Below, in pieces: positions 9,101-14,822 of a DNA stretch of 44,270 nucleotides; the first letter of the stretch is position 1; the number at the start of each line of letters is the position of its first letter. Where the stretch lies: the IMG/VR virus record IMGVR_UViG_3300032087_004072, positions 1-44,270 of that record; one strand, written 5' to 3'. Made by a program: the position numbers and the translations under genes. The notes under the pieces are model-generated. The model saw only the letters and a list, made by a program, of their open reading frames with translations. It was not told the origin of the DNA and ran no database searches. This DNA is from a virus.

Positions 9101-9657
9101 TGGGCAGCAAGAAGGCGTGTTAATGCTCCCTGCTCCCCAGTTACAAGATTATCAACTGCTGACGGAGAGAGAATTGCCGACTCGGCTGCCCTGTAAGAAG
9201 ACCGCAGGGTATCACGAGCAATGGCTGGCAGCTGAGCTTCTAATGCTTGGCGTGCGGCGGGGGTTGTCGGTCTTGATTGAACAAGCTGTAATTCATAGTT
9301 GAAGATGGCTGCCTGTGTCGTATCGTCCGGTAGGTTGCGATATACAAATGAATTAACACTAGCATTTCGAACCCTCTCGGCTGAATTCGTATCAATTGAG
9401 CCATACCTAGCCTGAATAGCAGGAGAAGTATCGATGACTAGTCTAGGATATGCTGAATTATTGGTGTCTGTGACAAAGAACCAGTATTGAAACCCATCGC
9501 GGCGAGGTCTATCAAGCTCATATCGCTGCACCCTTGATGCATTAAGCTCTCTCACCAATAAGGCTATTTCAGCTTCGATACTTTCTTGGGTAAAGCCCCG
9601 GTCTGGGAATTGGCTTTCTATTTGCTGCTCAATTGTTTCCCTGATCGTGATTGCCAT
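6142..9657 (-). CDS. Large baseplate protein with hub-like C-terminal domain
   Basis: 1171 residues, the largest protein in the window. The first 60 residues are helical and charged. An Ala/Gln-rich helical region lies near 245-265 and a poly-proline stretch (PPPPP) near 340. The middle repeats mixed alpha/beta segments. The last 170 residues carry the pattern GNTMFYPGMKIYIDPRG then GGYHTIFKVRSYIESGKFETT, which is the layout of the late-control/gp27-type hub domain: a beta strand, a glycine-proline turn, then a strand reaching a threonine-rich end. It sits 1 base after the LysM/gp53-like gene. A role as a long baseplate hub or wedge protein fits sequence and position, but no single T4 gene matches over its length. 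Confidence 0.6.
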   Translation of the reverse strand: MAITIRETIEQQIESQFPDRGFTQESIEAEIALLVRELNASRVQRYELDRPRRDGFQYWFFVTDTNNSAYPRLVIDTSPAIQARYGSIDTNSAERVRNASVNSFVYRNLPDDTTQAAIFNYELQLVQSRPTTPAARQALEAQLPAIARDTLRSSYRAAESAILSPSAVDNLVTGEQGALTRLLAAQGATIEADPSLRLAGLEFNWSGLFSSENFFRSRDGEQLDLLNLAKINYKWFYYFALSVGASPTAAAAAAQAQARLADFAELFAKIRIHTYLVESFGGIASEQLAEIRGQEENIFPVASRISNREQRIILEDFESRRRQVLSDLEEAIENQPGLPPPPPAAEQARLRRFAEQCFLLDYLRDYAKINQTRNPDYTHPTTGRPDFHMLHGRTDTIVNKLVYNPQLALFDRITPSEFSGLVPTIRLYKVFSEINADGSRGEEYYQEIPFKDSVTEGEITSMVNSAFDRGQGVGLKSFDWKLEGENPFTARRDIFGELKLYFQSLDELIKDRTANAQYSDGRIESKSFRYVDLVNIGLTPEAEGANLNFVWNPDYYKIKIEVGWADPTGTGVLSPQIEQAIEASRMTMFLSAIDHTININDQGNVDMSIEYIAYQEASYLDADSDILSDQETRNRRLTALKTIQDRRRQGCSADRLSKLRQEYTQIVRGENFRNWNRILQAMYDDNRIFYTMIDTDVLDRYINDGRTQFSQPLLERVFGASNPVNVQTSTTLESPPETSRAPSVLDGQQIPENEEQLRTALANLSYDADQDKHALQFFYFGDLLQMALKEVNTSTEATEEAISSRAKTDKDLQILLGPISYAETVGSDDDARTILLYDINLADIPISVNYYIDWFLGSVIAQERTIYPVLNFVRDVASNLISNMMRSQCHGLSNVERENLQLRTNFFAAKGEDPLNLAKNVLPKRRAGEIAISGPRDPEPGVLVEPIIEGTETRIDIDKDFQSDSGVLPLIPPRRQQRATNYMLLYAMAPGTTEELKGNEFPITNPISDPGDRSRGIYHFGIAKDRGILQSIKFDKTDLAGLREARFENSFLNQLTGLAILSNVYDVEIKCAGNTMFYPGMKIYIDPRGLSPGIGNPAVQSSAASILGIGGYHTIFKVRSYIESGKFETTINAIYESSGQRLVSPGAQPGAENQEECDESVFDNVSLVREE

Positions 9658-9658
9658 C

Positions 9659-9997
9659 TTAACCGATCCTCAACATAGCCAGAACCCGATCTAAGGGCAA
9701 TGGAATCCTAATTACGTCCCCCTGCTTGTAATGACCCTCGGTGGGCTTCATATTGTACCAGGCAATAACCCACCAAAATCTAGAATCTCCATAGTATTGA
9801 TTTGAAAGCTTATACAGTCTATCGCCAACCTTCCAAACGTGCCTCACTCTTTCCAGAGTGGCACGCTGAGCAACTGTGGGATGTGCTAGCCTACCGGAGC
9901 GGAATTGCTTAATAAAATTCACATCACGCTCTTGGAAGAACTCTTCGTAAAATTCGTTGTTATTAATGAATGGAGATTTATCACTATATCTAGACAT
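9659..9997 (-). CDS. 53: LysM-containing baseplate wedge protein, gp53-like
   Basis: 112 residues from the ATG at 9997. The reading frame stays open to 10159, but a start there would overlap the upstream gene by 157 bases. The ATG at 9997 has TAGTAGG about 7 bases before it and opens with MSRYSDKSPFINNNEFY. Residues 55-105 form a LysM-type pattern: HVWKVGDRLYKLSNQYYGDS, then FWWVIAWYN, then GDVIRIPLP. T4 gp53, a baseplate wedge protein, contains a LysM-like domain and phage tails commonly carry one near the hub. It is encoded between a tube/baseplate-type protein and the large hub-like protein, which fits a wedge or hub adaptor. Confidence 0.7.
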   Translation of the reverse strand: MSRYSDKSPFINNNEFYEEFFQERDVNFIKQFRSGRLAHPTVAQRATLERVRHVWKVGDRLYKLSNQYYGDSRFWWVIAWYNMKPTEGHYKQGDVIRIPLPLDRVLAMLRIG

Positions 9998-10001
9998 TAT
10001 A

Positions 10002-10850
10002 TTACCTACTAAGTATTCCGGCACCCAAGGCGGCGATGCCAAGACCGATTTCTGCGTTTTCACTGATAGCGCCAACGCCGCCAGACTCAAAAGCTCTGTC
10101 GATTTGGGCAGCATCGACTTCTGCCTCCACACCCTCTCCCGACGAATCATCAGGGACATCTTCTAAATCTACTTCACCCTCGTTTGCCCTAGCCTCAGGG
10201 GTTGCCGAAGGGTCGATAGCATCGACCCCACCAAAGGGAAAGTCTGACAATTCATCACTATTAAATCTTGATTCGGTAGCCCACCCAAGCTCGTGTTGGT
10301 GAAGCACAACAAAATCACACGAAATGTTTATTGTCTTAGGATACAATGTCGCAGTCCCAGGGTCAAAGAACCCAGAAGAATCGTCAAAAGAAGGGGAAAT
10401 GTTTAAGCTGTTACAAGCAACCAGAAGACCGCCAGCCTTCGCGTTTGGGCTATCAGCAGCAGCGGCATTGCGAATTAGATTAGCAAAGCGCACTTTCATT
10501 AGGGGTGGTTTTGACAGAGTATTCGCTCCCAGCTTGGCGCTATAACCTGGATACATAAACTGAGACAACAAGTTACATCTTCCTAGGTTTTCTCTTGCCT
10601 CTTCTACGGTAGCAGCGGGCACAACCCAGCTAACGCTTATTCCTCTTCTTGTTTGTCGGAATGTTGCGATTGGATCTTGGCGACCAAAAACCTCTTCATA
10701 AGTCCAGTCTGTGGAAAAACTTTCGTTATAGTTTTCAACAAAGGCTTTGAATTTTACCTCTTTGTTGCTTGCGAGATGGTAGAAAGATAGAAAGAGACTT
10801 TTCTTATTGGCGTAGTTGTCTGAGGAGTCACCATTGCTAAAAATACTCAT
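10002..10850 (-). CDS. Tail-tube/baseplate junction-type structural protein
   Basis: 282 residues. Residues 30-110 read FKAFVENYNESFSTDWTYEE, then VFGRQDPIATFRQTRRGISV, then NLLSQFMYPGY. The pattern of GR-DPI, a TRR-hydrophobic strand and a YPGY is one I associate with conserved myovirus tail/baseplate proteins. A second beta-rich block ends with LYPKTINISCDFVVLHQHELGW (two separate short strands). The C-terminal 75 residues are acidic and Ala/Gly-rich and look disordered. It is encoded between the tape measure and the gp53-like protein, the position of tail-tube terminator or baseplate-tube genes in T4 (gp48/gp54). I do not assign it to either. Confidence 0.6.
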   Translation of the reverse strand: MSIFSNGDSSDNYANKKSLFLSFYHLASNKEVKFKAFVENYNESFSTDWTYEEVFGRQDPIATFRQTRRGISVSWVVPAATVEEARENLGRCNLLSQFMYPGYSAKLGANTLSKPPLMKVRFANLIRNAAAADSPNAKAGGLLVACNSLNISPSFDDSSGFFDPGTATLYPKTINISCDFVVLHQHELGWATESRFNSDELSDFPFGGVDAIDPSATPEARANEGEVDLEDVPDDSSGEGVEAEVDAAQIDRAFESGGVGAISENAEIGLGIAALGAGILSR

Positions 10851-10877
10851 ACCTATAACTACCTCTATTCTAAGTTT

Positions 10878-12665
10878 TTATGCTTGCCTTGGGTTGTCTG
10901 AAAGGACTCTACCATCAACAATCTCAGCAACGGCTTGACCCATTTCTCGCTCGTTTAGCACAACCTTCACAACAATTGGCTGCCTTGTGCCTCCGCCCAT
11001 AGCACCAGCTGCGCCGGCAGCCAAGGCGGTTCCGCCGGCAGCGATCAGAGCGCCACCGCCAAGGGCAGCAGCCGTTCCACCAGCAGCGCCGAAGCCAGCG
11101 GCGCCAGCTGCGCCGGCAGCAGCTGCGGCAGGGACTGCGGCTGCCAGTAATGGAGCAGCCAGCGTGGTCAATAAGGCGATGCTTCCGGCGCCGACAGCAG
11201 TCGTAGCTGCCAGTAATCCGGCACCACCGCCGGGGAATGCATCAATAATCCCCAGCATTGAATCAACCATCTTAGCCATAAAATCAGCAAGTGGCTCAGC
11301 AGCGATCGCAATTGTAAAGAATATCTGCTTAAACTTCTCCATAACACTCATTGCCTTGCCTGCTCGCTCTTCAAGTTGTTGTGAAGTGAGCCCAACATTG
11401 CCCAGTTGCATAGCAATATCATTCTGCGCTGAGCCGAATAGGCGTGCAGCCACGGTCATATCATTAATGCCAGCAGCATTGGCAACAGCAATCCGCTGGA
11501 ATCTGTCCATGTTCTTAAAATCCATACCAGCAAGCTGCAGACGCTCACGAAGAATATTAACTCGCTCTTCCTCACGAGCCATTAGTAGCTCAGTTCCGCT
11601 AACAAGATCTGTCCCCAAGACTTGGTTTAGTCTACCGGCAATCCTTGAGGTGCCCTCAAACGTATCCATTGCAGAGCCAAAGATCTGATTAAGCTCACTG
11701 ATGCTGACGCCTGTCTCTCGGGCGGCGATCGCCATACCCTTAAACACTTCTGTTGCTCTATCGCCATACAGAGCGAGCCTTGGCAATGCGGCTGTGAATT
11801 CTCTACTAATTGTTGAAGCAGACATTCCCAATGCCGTACCGAGACCAACAATCTCTCGCTGTGTTGCCATGGCTTCTTGCCTGCTCATGCCAAAGGACAT
11901 TGCTAGCTGGTTAATTGTTTCAGCAGTTGTGGTAGTGTCGACGCCCAAGCGCTCCATAAGCACAGATTGTGAAGTTAGTTCGTTCTGTGCAGCAGGTCCA
12001 AGAGTTACAAAGCCTGCAAAACCCTCGGTCAAAGCCATTTGAGCGTTGGCAGTTCTTTCTAGTGTGAAGCCAAGGGCTAGGTTTTGTTGTGTTAGCCCAA
12101 CAAACTGAGTCCTCAAATCTCCGACAATGCCGGTCTGTGCTGTGAAGTTGGCTCTTGTTTGGTCGATTAAGCCAGCAAAGACCACGGTCGATTCAACAAT
12201 CTTCTCCATACTGGAAGCTATTAGATTGGTGACGCCAAACGTCTTTCCTAATTGATCAGCCATCCCTTGGAAGACAGCTTTAACGCTTCCCCCTTGGCGT
12301 CCAAGATTAACCATATTTCGAATTATGCCGCCACTCTCTTTTGTGGCAATACCAAGCTTATTTCCAATATCAACAATAAAATCACGACCAGCCTTAGCGG
12401 CGAGACCAGTGGCTTCAAACGCGCTGGTAAGCTTCTTTAACTTCTCAATTTGATCGCTTAGATTTTTTGCAACATCTTCGCCAAGGCGCTCTTGAAGCTT
12501 TAAGATCTCTAATTGTTCTTTTTCAATATCTAGTTGGATTTTTTGTTGCTCTAGAATGTCCTTCTCTGTTTCAAGAGACTCTTCTAGTAGGCGCTTCGAC
12601 TGCTCGCGAGCGGTGACGGTTTGCCGCAATCTTTCTAATGCTTCTGGTGAGATATCTTCTGCCAT
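10878..12665 (-). CDS. 29: Tail tape measure protein
   Basis: 595 residues, close to T4 gp29 (590). Residues 1-80 form a long charged heptad helix (LEESLETEKDILEQQKIQLD and on). The middle is helical with many Ala, Gln, Met and Gly residues. Residues 445-575 are hydrophobic and Ala/Gly-rich, including near-pure Ala/Gly runs, typical of tape measure segments that can enter the host membrane. By the usual rule of about 0.15 nm per residue the tail would be roughly 90 nm, similar to T4. It follows the tail tube and gp26-type genes and precedes baseplate genes, the expected position. Confidence 0.85.
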   Translation of the reverse strand: MAEDISPEALERLRQTVTAREQSKRLLEESLETEKDILEQQKIQLDIEKEQLEILKLQERLGEDVAKNLSDQIEKLKKLTSAFEATGLAAKAGRDFIVDIGNKLGIATKESGGIIRNMVNLGRQGGSVKAVFQGMADQLGKTFGVTNLIASSMEKIVESTVVFAGLIDQTRANFTAQTGIVGDLRTQFVGLTQQNLALGFTLERTANAQMALTEGFAGFVTLGPAAQNELTSQSVLMERLGVDTTTTAETINQLAMSFGMSRQEAMATQREIVGLGTALGMSASTISREFTAALPRLALYGDRATEVFKGMAIAARETGVSISELNQIFGSAMDTFEGTSRIAGRLNQVLGTDLVSGTELLMAREEERVNILRERLQLAGMDFKNMDRFQRIAVANAAGINDMTVAARLFGSAQNDIAMQLGNVGLTSQQLEERAGKAMSVMEKFKQIFFTIAIAAEPLADFMAKMVDSMLGIIDAFPGGGAGLLAATTAVGAGSIALLTTLAAPLLAAAVPAAAAAGAAGAAGFGAAGGTAAALGGGALIAAGGTALAAGAAGAMGGGTRQPIVVKVVLNEREMGQAVAEIVDGRVLSDNPRQA

Positions 12666-12674
12666 TTATAAATC

Positions 12675-13016
12675 CTACCTAAATGGCCACTTAATGCCAG
12701 TTGTTCCCTCGAAGCCACGGATGGCTGAGTCAAGCTTTGCCTTGCTTTGGTATGTGCGGCGATCGTCCAAGCCATAGCGCGAAATGGCTGAGATATAATT
12801 CTTCTCTCCACCAAGTGCTCTGGCAAAAGACTCAACCTCGGACTTGGTGCCAACGACCTTGACGGGGAGTTCTAGGTCGCCAAACATTGTTCTGAGGATA
12901 CTCTTTGTCCAAGAGCCAAACATACGGAGCCAGCTTTCATTAATGCCTTGCTCGCGGACTTCGTTAAAGTCAATAACGATTTCTGTTAATTTATCTTCTC
13001 TTAGTTCTTCGGACAT
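12675..13016 (-). CDS. Conserved-type phage tail-region protein, unknown function
   Basis: 113 residues, not assigned to a named family. A charged N-terminus (MSEELREDKLTEIVIDFNEV) is followed by NESWLRMFGSWTKSILRTMF, an amphipathic helix, and a C-terminal half with RYGLDDRRTYQSKAKLDSAI and a final GIKWPFR. It is encoded immediately before the tape measure and after a terminator, in the place where tail assembly chaperones or tube-associated proteins lie. Possible -10-like sequences (TATAAT at 13043-13048) occur upstream, but no good -35 goes with them. Confidence 0.55.
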   Translation of the reverse strand: MSEELREDKLTEIVIDFNEVREQGINESWLRMFGSWTKSILRTMFGDLELPVKVVGTKSEVESFARALGGEKNYISAISRYGLDDRRTYQSKAKLDSAIRGFEGTTGIKWPFR

Positions 13017-13070
13017 ATCGTAACTCCCCAGATATAATAAGTCATTATAATTAGTTTTATCTACAAATAA

Positions 13071-13090
13071 AGCCGGAAACGCTTCCGGCT
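13071..13090 (-). terminator. Rho-independent terminator after the gp26-region genes
   Basis: Perfect 8-base inverted repeat AGCCGGAA / TTCCGGCT with a 4-base loop. On the minus strand it is followed by TTATTTGT. It begins 3 bases after the stop of the ORF ending at 13094, separating that unit from the 113-residue gene. Confidence 0.75.
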
Positions 13091-13093
13091 TTA

Positions 13094-13375
13094 CTAGGTG
13101 GGCAGATTCGAAGGAATCGTGTGATGTGTTTTGTTCTTGTTGCTCGAACCCTTTTCGACTGCTTCGCGCTCGGCTTCCTTCTCCTTGACAAGTCTTTTGA
13201 CGAACCAGGTTCTAAGCCCGACTGGCAAACTGTATGCCTGTTGGAAATCCCAGTTTCCGTGGTACATTAAGGCAAAGAACTGTTCGTAAATTGCCTCTAT
13301 ATACTTATCGGTTAGGCCAAAAAAAGTCAGCCGTAAACGGCACCCCCATCTCCTGTTCGTGACCACAATTCCCAC
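13094..13375 (-). CDS. Small tail-assembly ORF overlapping gp26-like gene; candidate frameshift product
   Basis: The frame is open from a GTG at 13375 to the stop at 13094 (93 residues), but its first 24 codons lie inside the end of the gp26-like gene. Neither that GTG nor the ATG at 13267 (giving 57 residues) has a convincing Shine-Dalgarno site. The conserved-looking part is LTDKYIEAIYEQFFALMYHG and then NWDFQQAYSLPVGLRTWFVKR, followed by a charged tail. A T7 run at 13319-13325 lies in the overlap, and a +1 slip there would fuse this ORF to the upstream protein (279 + 74 = 353 residues). Position between tail tube and tape measure is exactly where frameshifted tail assembly chaperones lie in many tailed phages. 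Translation from an internal start by coupling is the alternative. Confidence 0.6.
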   Translation of the reverse strand: MGIVVTNRRWGCRLRLTFFGLTDKYIEAIYEQFFALMYHGNWDFQQAYSLPVGLRTWFVKRLVKEKEAEREAVEKGSSNKNKTHHTIPSNLPT

Positions 13376-14156
13376 AGATGAAATCCTGGGTGAGATCTAC
13401 GTTTGGAGTGATACAGCGATAAGCGGCGCGGAGATATCTCGAATCATAAGCCGGCATCATTTCAATAAATCTTTCGATTGTGTTTCTGTCATTATCACCG
13501 TTAAGCGAAACAATAAATCGATTGAACTGGGCGGTTAGGTTGCCTTCGATGGAAGTCCTTCTCTTGTTGCGATCGACCATCTGTGTGATCTGAGCTTCAT
13601 CCTCACCGTTGAGGATTCTAATTTGAGCCTGGACCTTTGTTAGCGGGAGATCAACGAGGAAAGTTCCGTCGTCCATTTCCGTAATAGCATAGTCCTCGTG
13701 GTTATCTCCACTATATACAGAAGCCTGCTTCAAGTTGAAGGGGAATGTAGCCTTGGTATTGCAGGAGGGGCACGTAACACTGGTTTCATATGTCTCGCCA
13801 TACCCGGTAACTCTGGCAGCAATTAGGATTGCGTTCCTATCGCCGATAAGAAGACGGTTTGGTTGGATTCTCTTATCAACAATTACATTGCTAAGAAACT
13901 TCTCGATTGCCACACCCTTCTTCAAGAGGGTCTGAGATGTGAGAATGTCCTCATCCTTTGCTGTCATAAAACGAATCTCGACAGTATCCTTGCCGCTCAA
14001 AGGATGTGAGGGACCATAAAAACGCCCCTTGCTGGGGAGTTCAACGAATTCAGTTGGGGTTACAAATGAAAGAGGAGAAGCGGTCGGGGTGACCACTTCT
14101 TCTTGCTCTTCTTGTTTTGGGGTATTCTTTACGCGCTTCTGATTGTTCCTTGCCAA
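13305..14156 (-). CDS. 26: Baseplate hub assembly protein of the gp26/gp51 family (T4_baseplate)
   Basis: 283 residues. The start is TTG at 14156 with GAGGTG 6 bases upstream; no closer ATG exists. Family signs are FVTPTEFVELPSKGRFYG, HPLSGKDTVEIRFMTAKDED and IGDRNAILIAARVTGYG. Two Cys pairs (CPSC in the middle, CGNC near the C-terminus) look like a zinc ribbon. This matches the family that includes T4 gp26 and gp51, needed for hub assembly. The N-terminal 28 residues are charged and probably flexible. Its end overlaps the next ORF, with a T7 run 13 bases before the stop. Gene order tube-this-ORF-tape measure suggests it may act as the tail assembly chaperone. A sigma-70-like promoter lies at 14180-14208. 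Confidence 0.82.
   Translation of the reverse strand: MARNNQKRVKNTPKQEEQEEVVTPTASPLSFVTPTEFVELPSKGRFYGPSHPLSGKDTVEIRFMTAKDEDILTSQTLLKKGVAIEKFLSNVIVDKRIQPNRLLIGDRNAILIAARVTGYGETYETSVTCPSCNTKATFPFNLKQASVYSGDNHEDYAITEMDDGTFLVDLPLTKVQAQIRILNGEDEAQITQMVDRNKRRTSIEGNLTAQFNRFIVSLNGDNDRNTIERFIEMMPAYDSRYLRAAYRCITPNVDLTQDFICGNCGHEQEMGVPFTADFFWPNR
13317..13328 (-). other. Candidate +1 frameshift site (T7 run)
   Basis: Minus strand GAC TTT TTT TGG CCT in the gp26 frame, with the gp26 stop four codons after TTT TTT. Slipping one base forward on the T run puts the ribosome on GGC CTA ACC GAT, the frame of the overlapping ORF, which stays open for 74 more codons. No downstream pseudoknot was identified by eye. 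Confidence 0.45.
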
Positions 14157-14179
14157 TTTACACCTCTTAGTTTAAAAGT

Positions 14180-14208
14180 ATTATACTACGTTAATAGTAT
14201 GCTTTTAA
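14180..14208 (-). promoter_or_regulatory. sigma-70-like promoter upstream of gp26-like gene
   Basis: TTAAAA (14208-14203), 17 bases, TATAAT (14185-14180). The -10 is perfect and the -35 matches 4 of 6. The spacer contains ACTATTAA (14198-14191), one base off the ACTATTTA motif found before other late genes, so either element could be the active one. Confidence 0.45.
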
Positions 14209-14774
14209 GGAGTAAATAGACGACGCTGAACAAGCTCACCAGGATCACGACCGTCAGTAGCGGGGATCTCGAAAGAAGCCCAGTCGTAGCGGAGTCTTAG
14301 ATCCACAGTGGCTAGGTCTTCACCCTCATAAGAGTATTCGTTAAAGGAAACGTTGGTGATGAAGGGGTTGTTGAGAGTCCATTCTTCTAGAATGTCACCG
14401 TCCTCGTCGATGGCACGGATGATGACGCTTCCAAGCTCAGCAGAGGCGTTGCCCTTGCCGATTGTGGTTGTTGAATCAACCTCGTTAAGGTTGGCTGGGA
14501 CGTTGTATCCGCTTCTACGAAGGATGGAGAGAAGAGCACCAGTTGCGTCTGGATTAACAGGATCGACCATAGAGACTGTCACTTCGTCCCACTCGACCTT
14601 TCCTGGGTAGTAGAAAGTGTGGTTAAGAAACTTGTGGTTGGATTGTGTGACTGTGAAACCGGGCTTGGTTACGCTACGAGCATACCAAGTAGCACCCTGT
14701 TCCATTCCAGTGATTGTAACCAAGAACCTAAACTGTCTCTTAGGCTCGACTTGTCCAGAACTCCAAAATGGCAT
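14205..14774 (-). CDS. 19: Tail tube protein gp19
   Basis: 189 residues, near T4 gp19 (163). Typical tube-protein features are QFRFLVTI at 14-21, WYARSVTKPGFTV (residues 30-42), YYPGKVEWDEVTVSMVDP (55-72) and a C-terminal beta strand block ending in LRLRYDWASFEI. It stacks in hexameric rings inside the sheath to form the tail tube. It follows the sheath gene, as in T4 (18 then 19). GTAAGGAG gives a strong ribosome binding site, and ACTATTTA lies about 22 bases before the start (14797-14804). Confidence 0.92.
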   Translation of the reverse strand: MPFWSSGQVEPKRQFRFLVTITGMEQGATWYARSVTKPGFTVTQSNHKFLNHTFYYPGKVEWDEVTVSMVDPVNPDATGALLSILRRSGYNVPANLNEVDSTTTIGKGNASAELGSVIIRAIDEDGDILEEWTLNNPFITNVSFNEYSYEGEDLATVDLRLRYDWASFEIPATDGRDPGELVQRRLFTP

Positions 14775-14796
14775 CTTCTATTTTCTCCTTACAATT

Positions 14797-14804
14797 TAAA
14801 TAGT
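14797..14804 (-). promoter_or_regulatory. ACTATTTA motif upstream of tail tube gene (candidate late promoter)
   Basis: Minus strand AGC-ACTATTTA-AATTG. One of five exact copies in short intergenic gaps before structural genes; see the dedicated finding. No sigma-70 -35 hexamer is present at proper spacing. Confidence 0.45.
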
Positions 14805-14822
14805 GCTAACTATCTTTTTTCC

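Noticed and set aside
9998-10159. Longer start for the gp53-like gene
   Set aside because: It would overlap the upstream structural gene by over 150 bases, with a start lacking a good ribosome binding site; the ATG at 9997 has one and matches the gene spacing.
10987-11688. 233-residue plus-strand ORF, Pro/Ala-rich
   Set aside because: It is the mirror image of the Ala/Gly-rich codons of the tape measure gene. No ribosome binding site, low-complexity composition and wrong strand for the whole region.
13017-13070. sigma-70 promoter before the 113-residue gene
   Set aside because: TATAAT is present at 13043-13048 but no hexamer near TTGACA occurs at 16-18 bases; AT-rich sequence makes a chance -10 likely.
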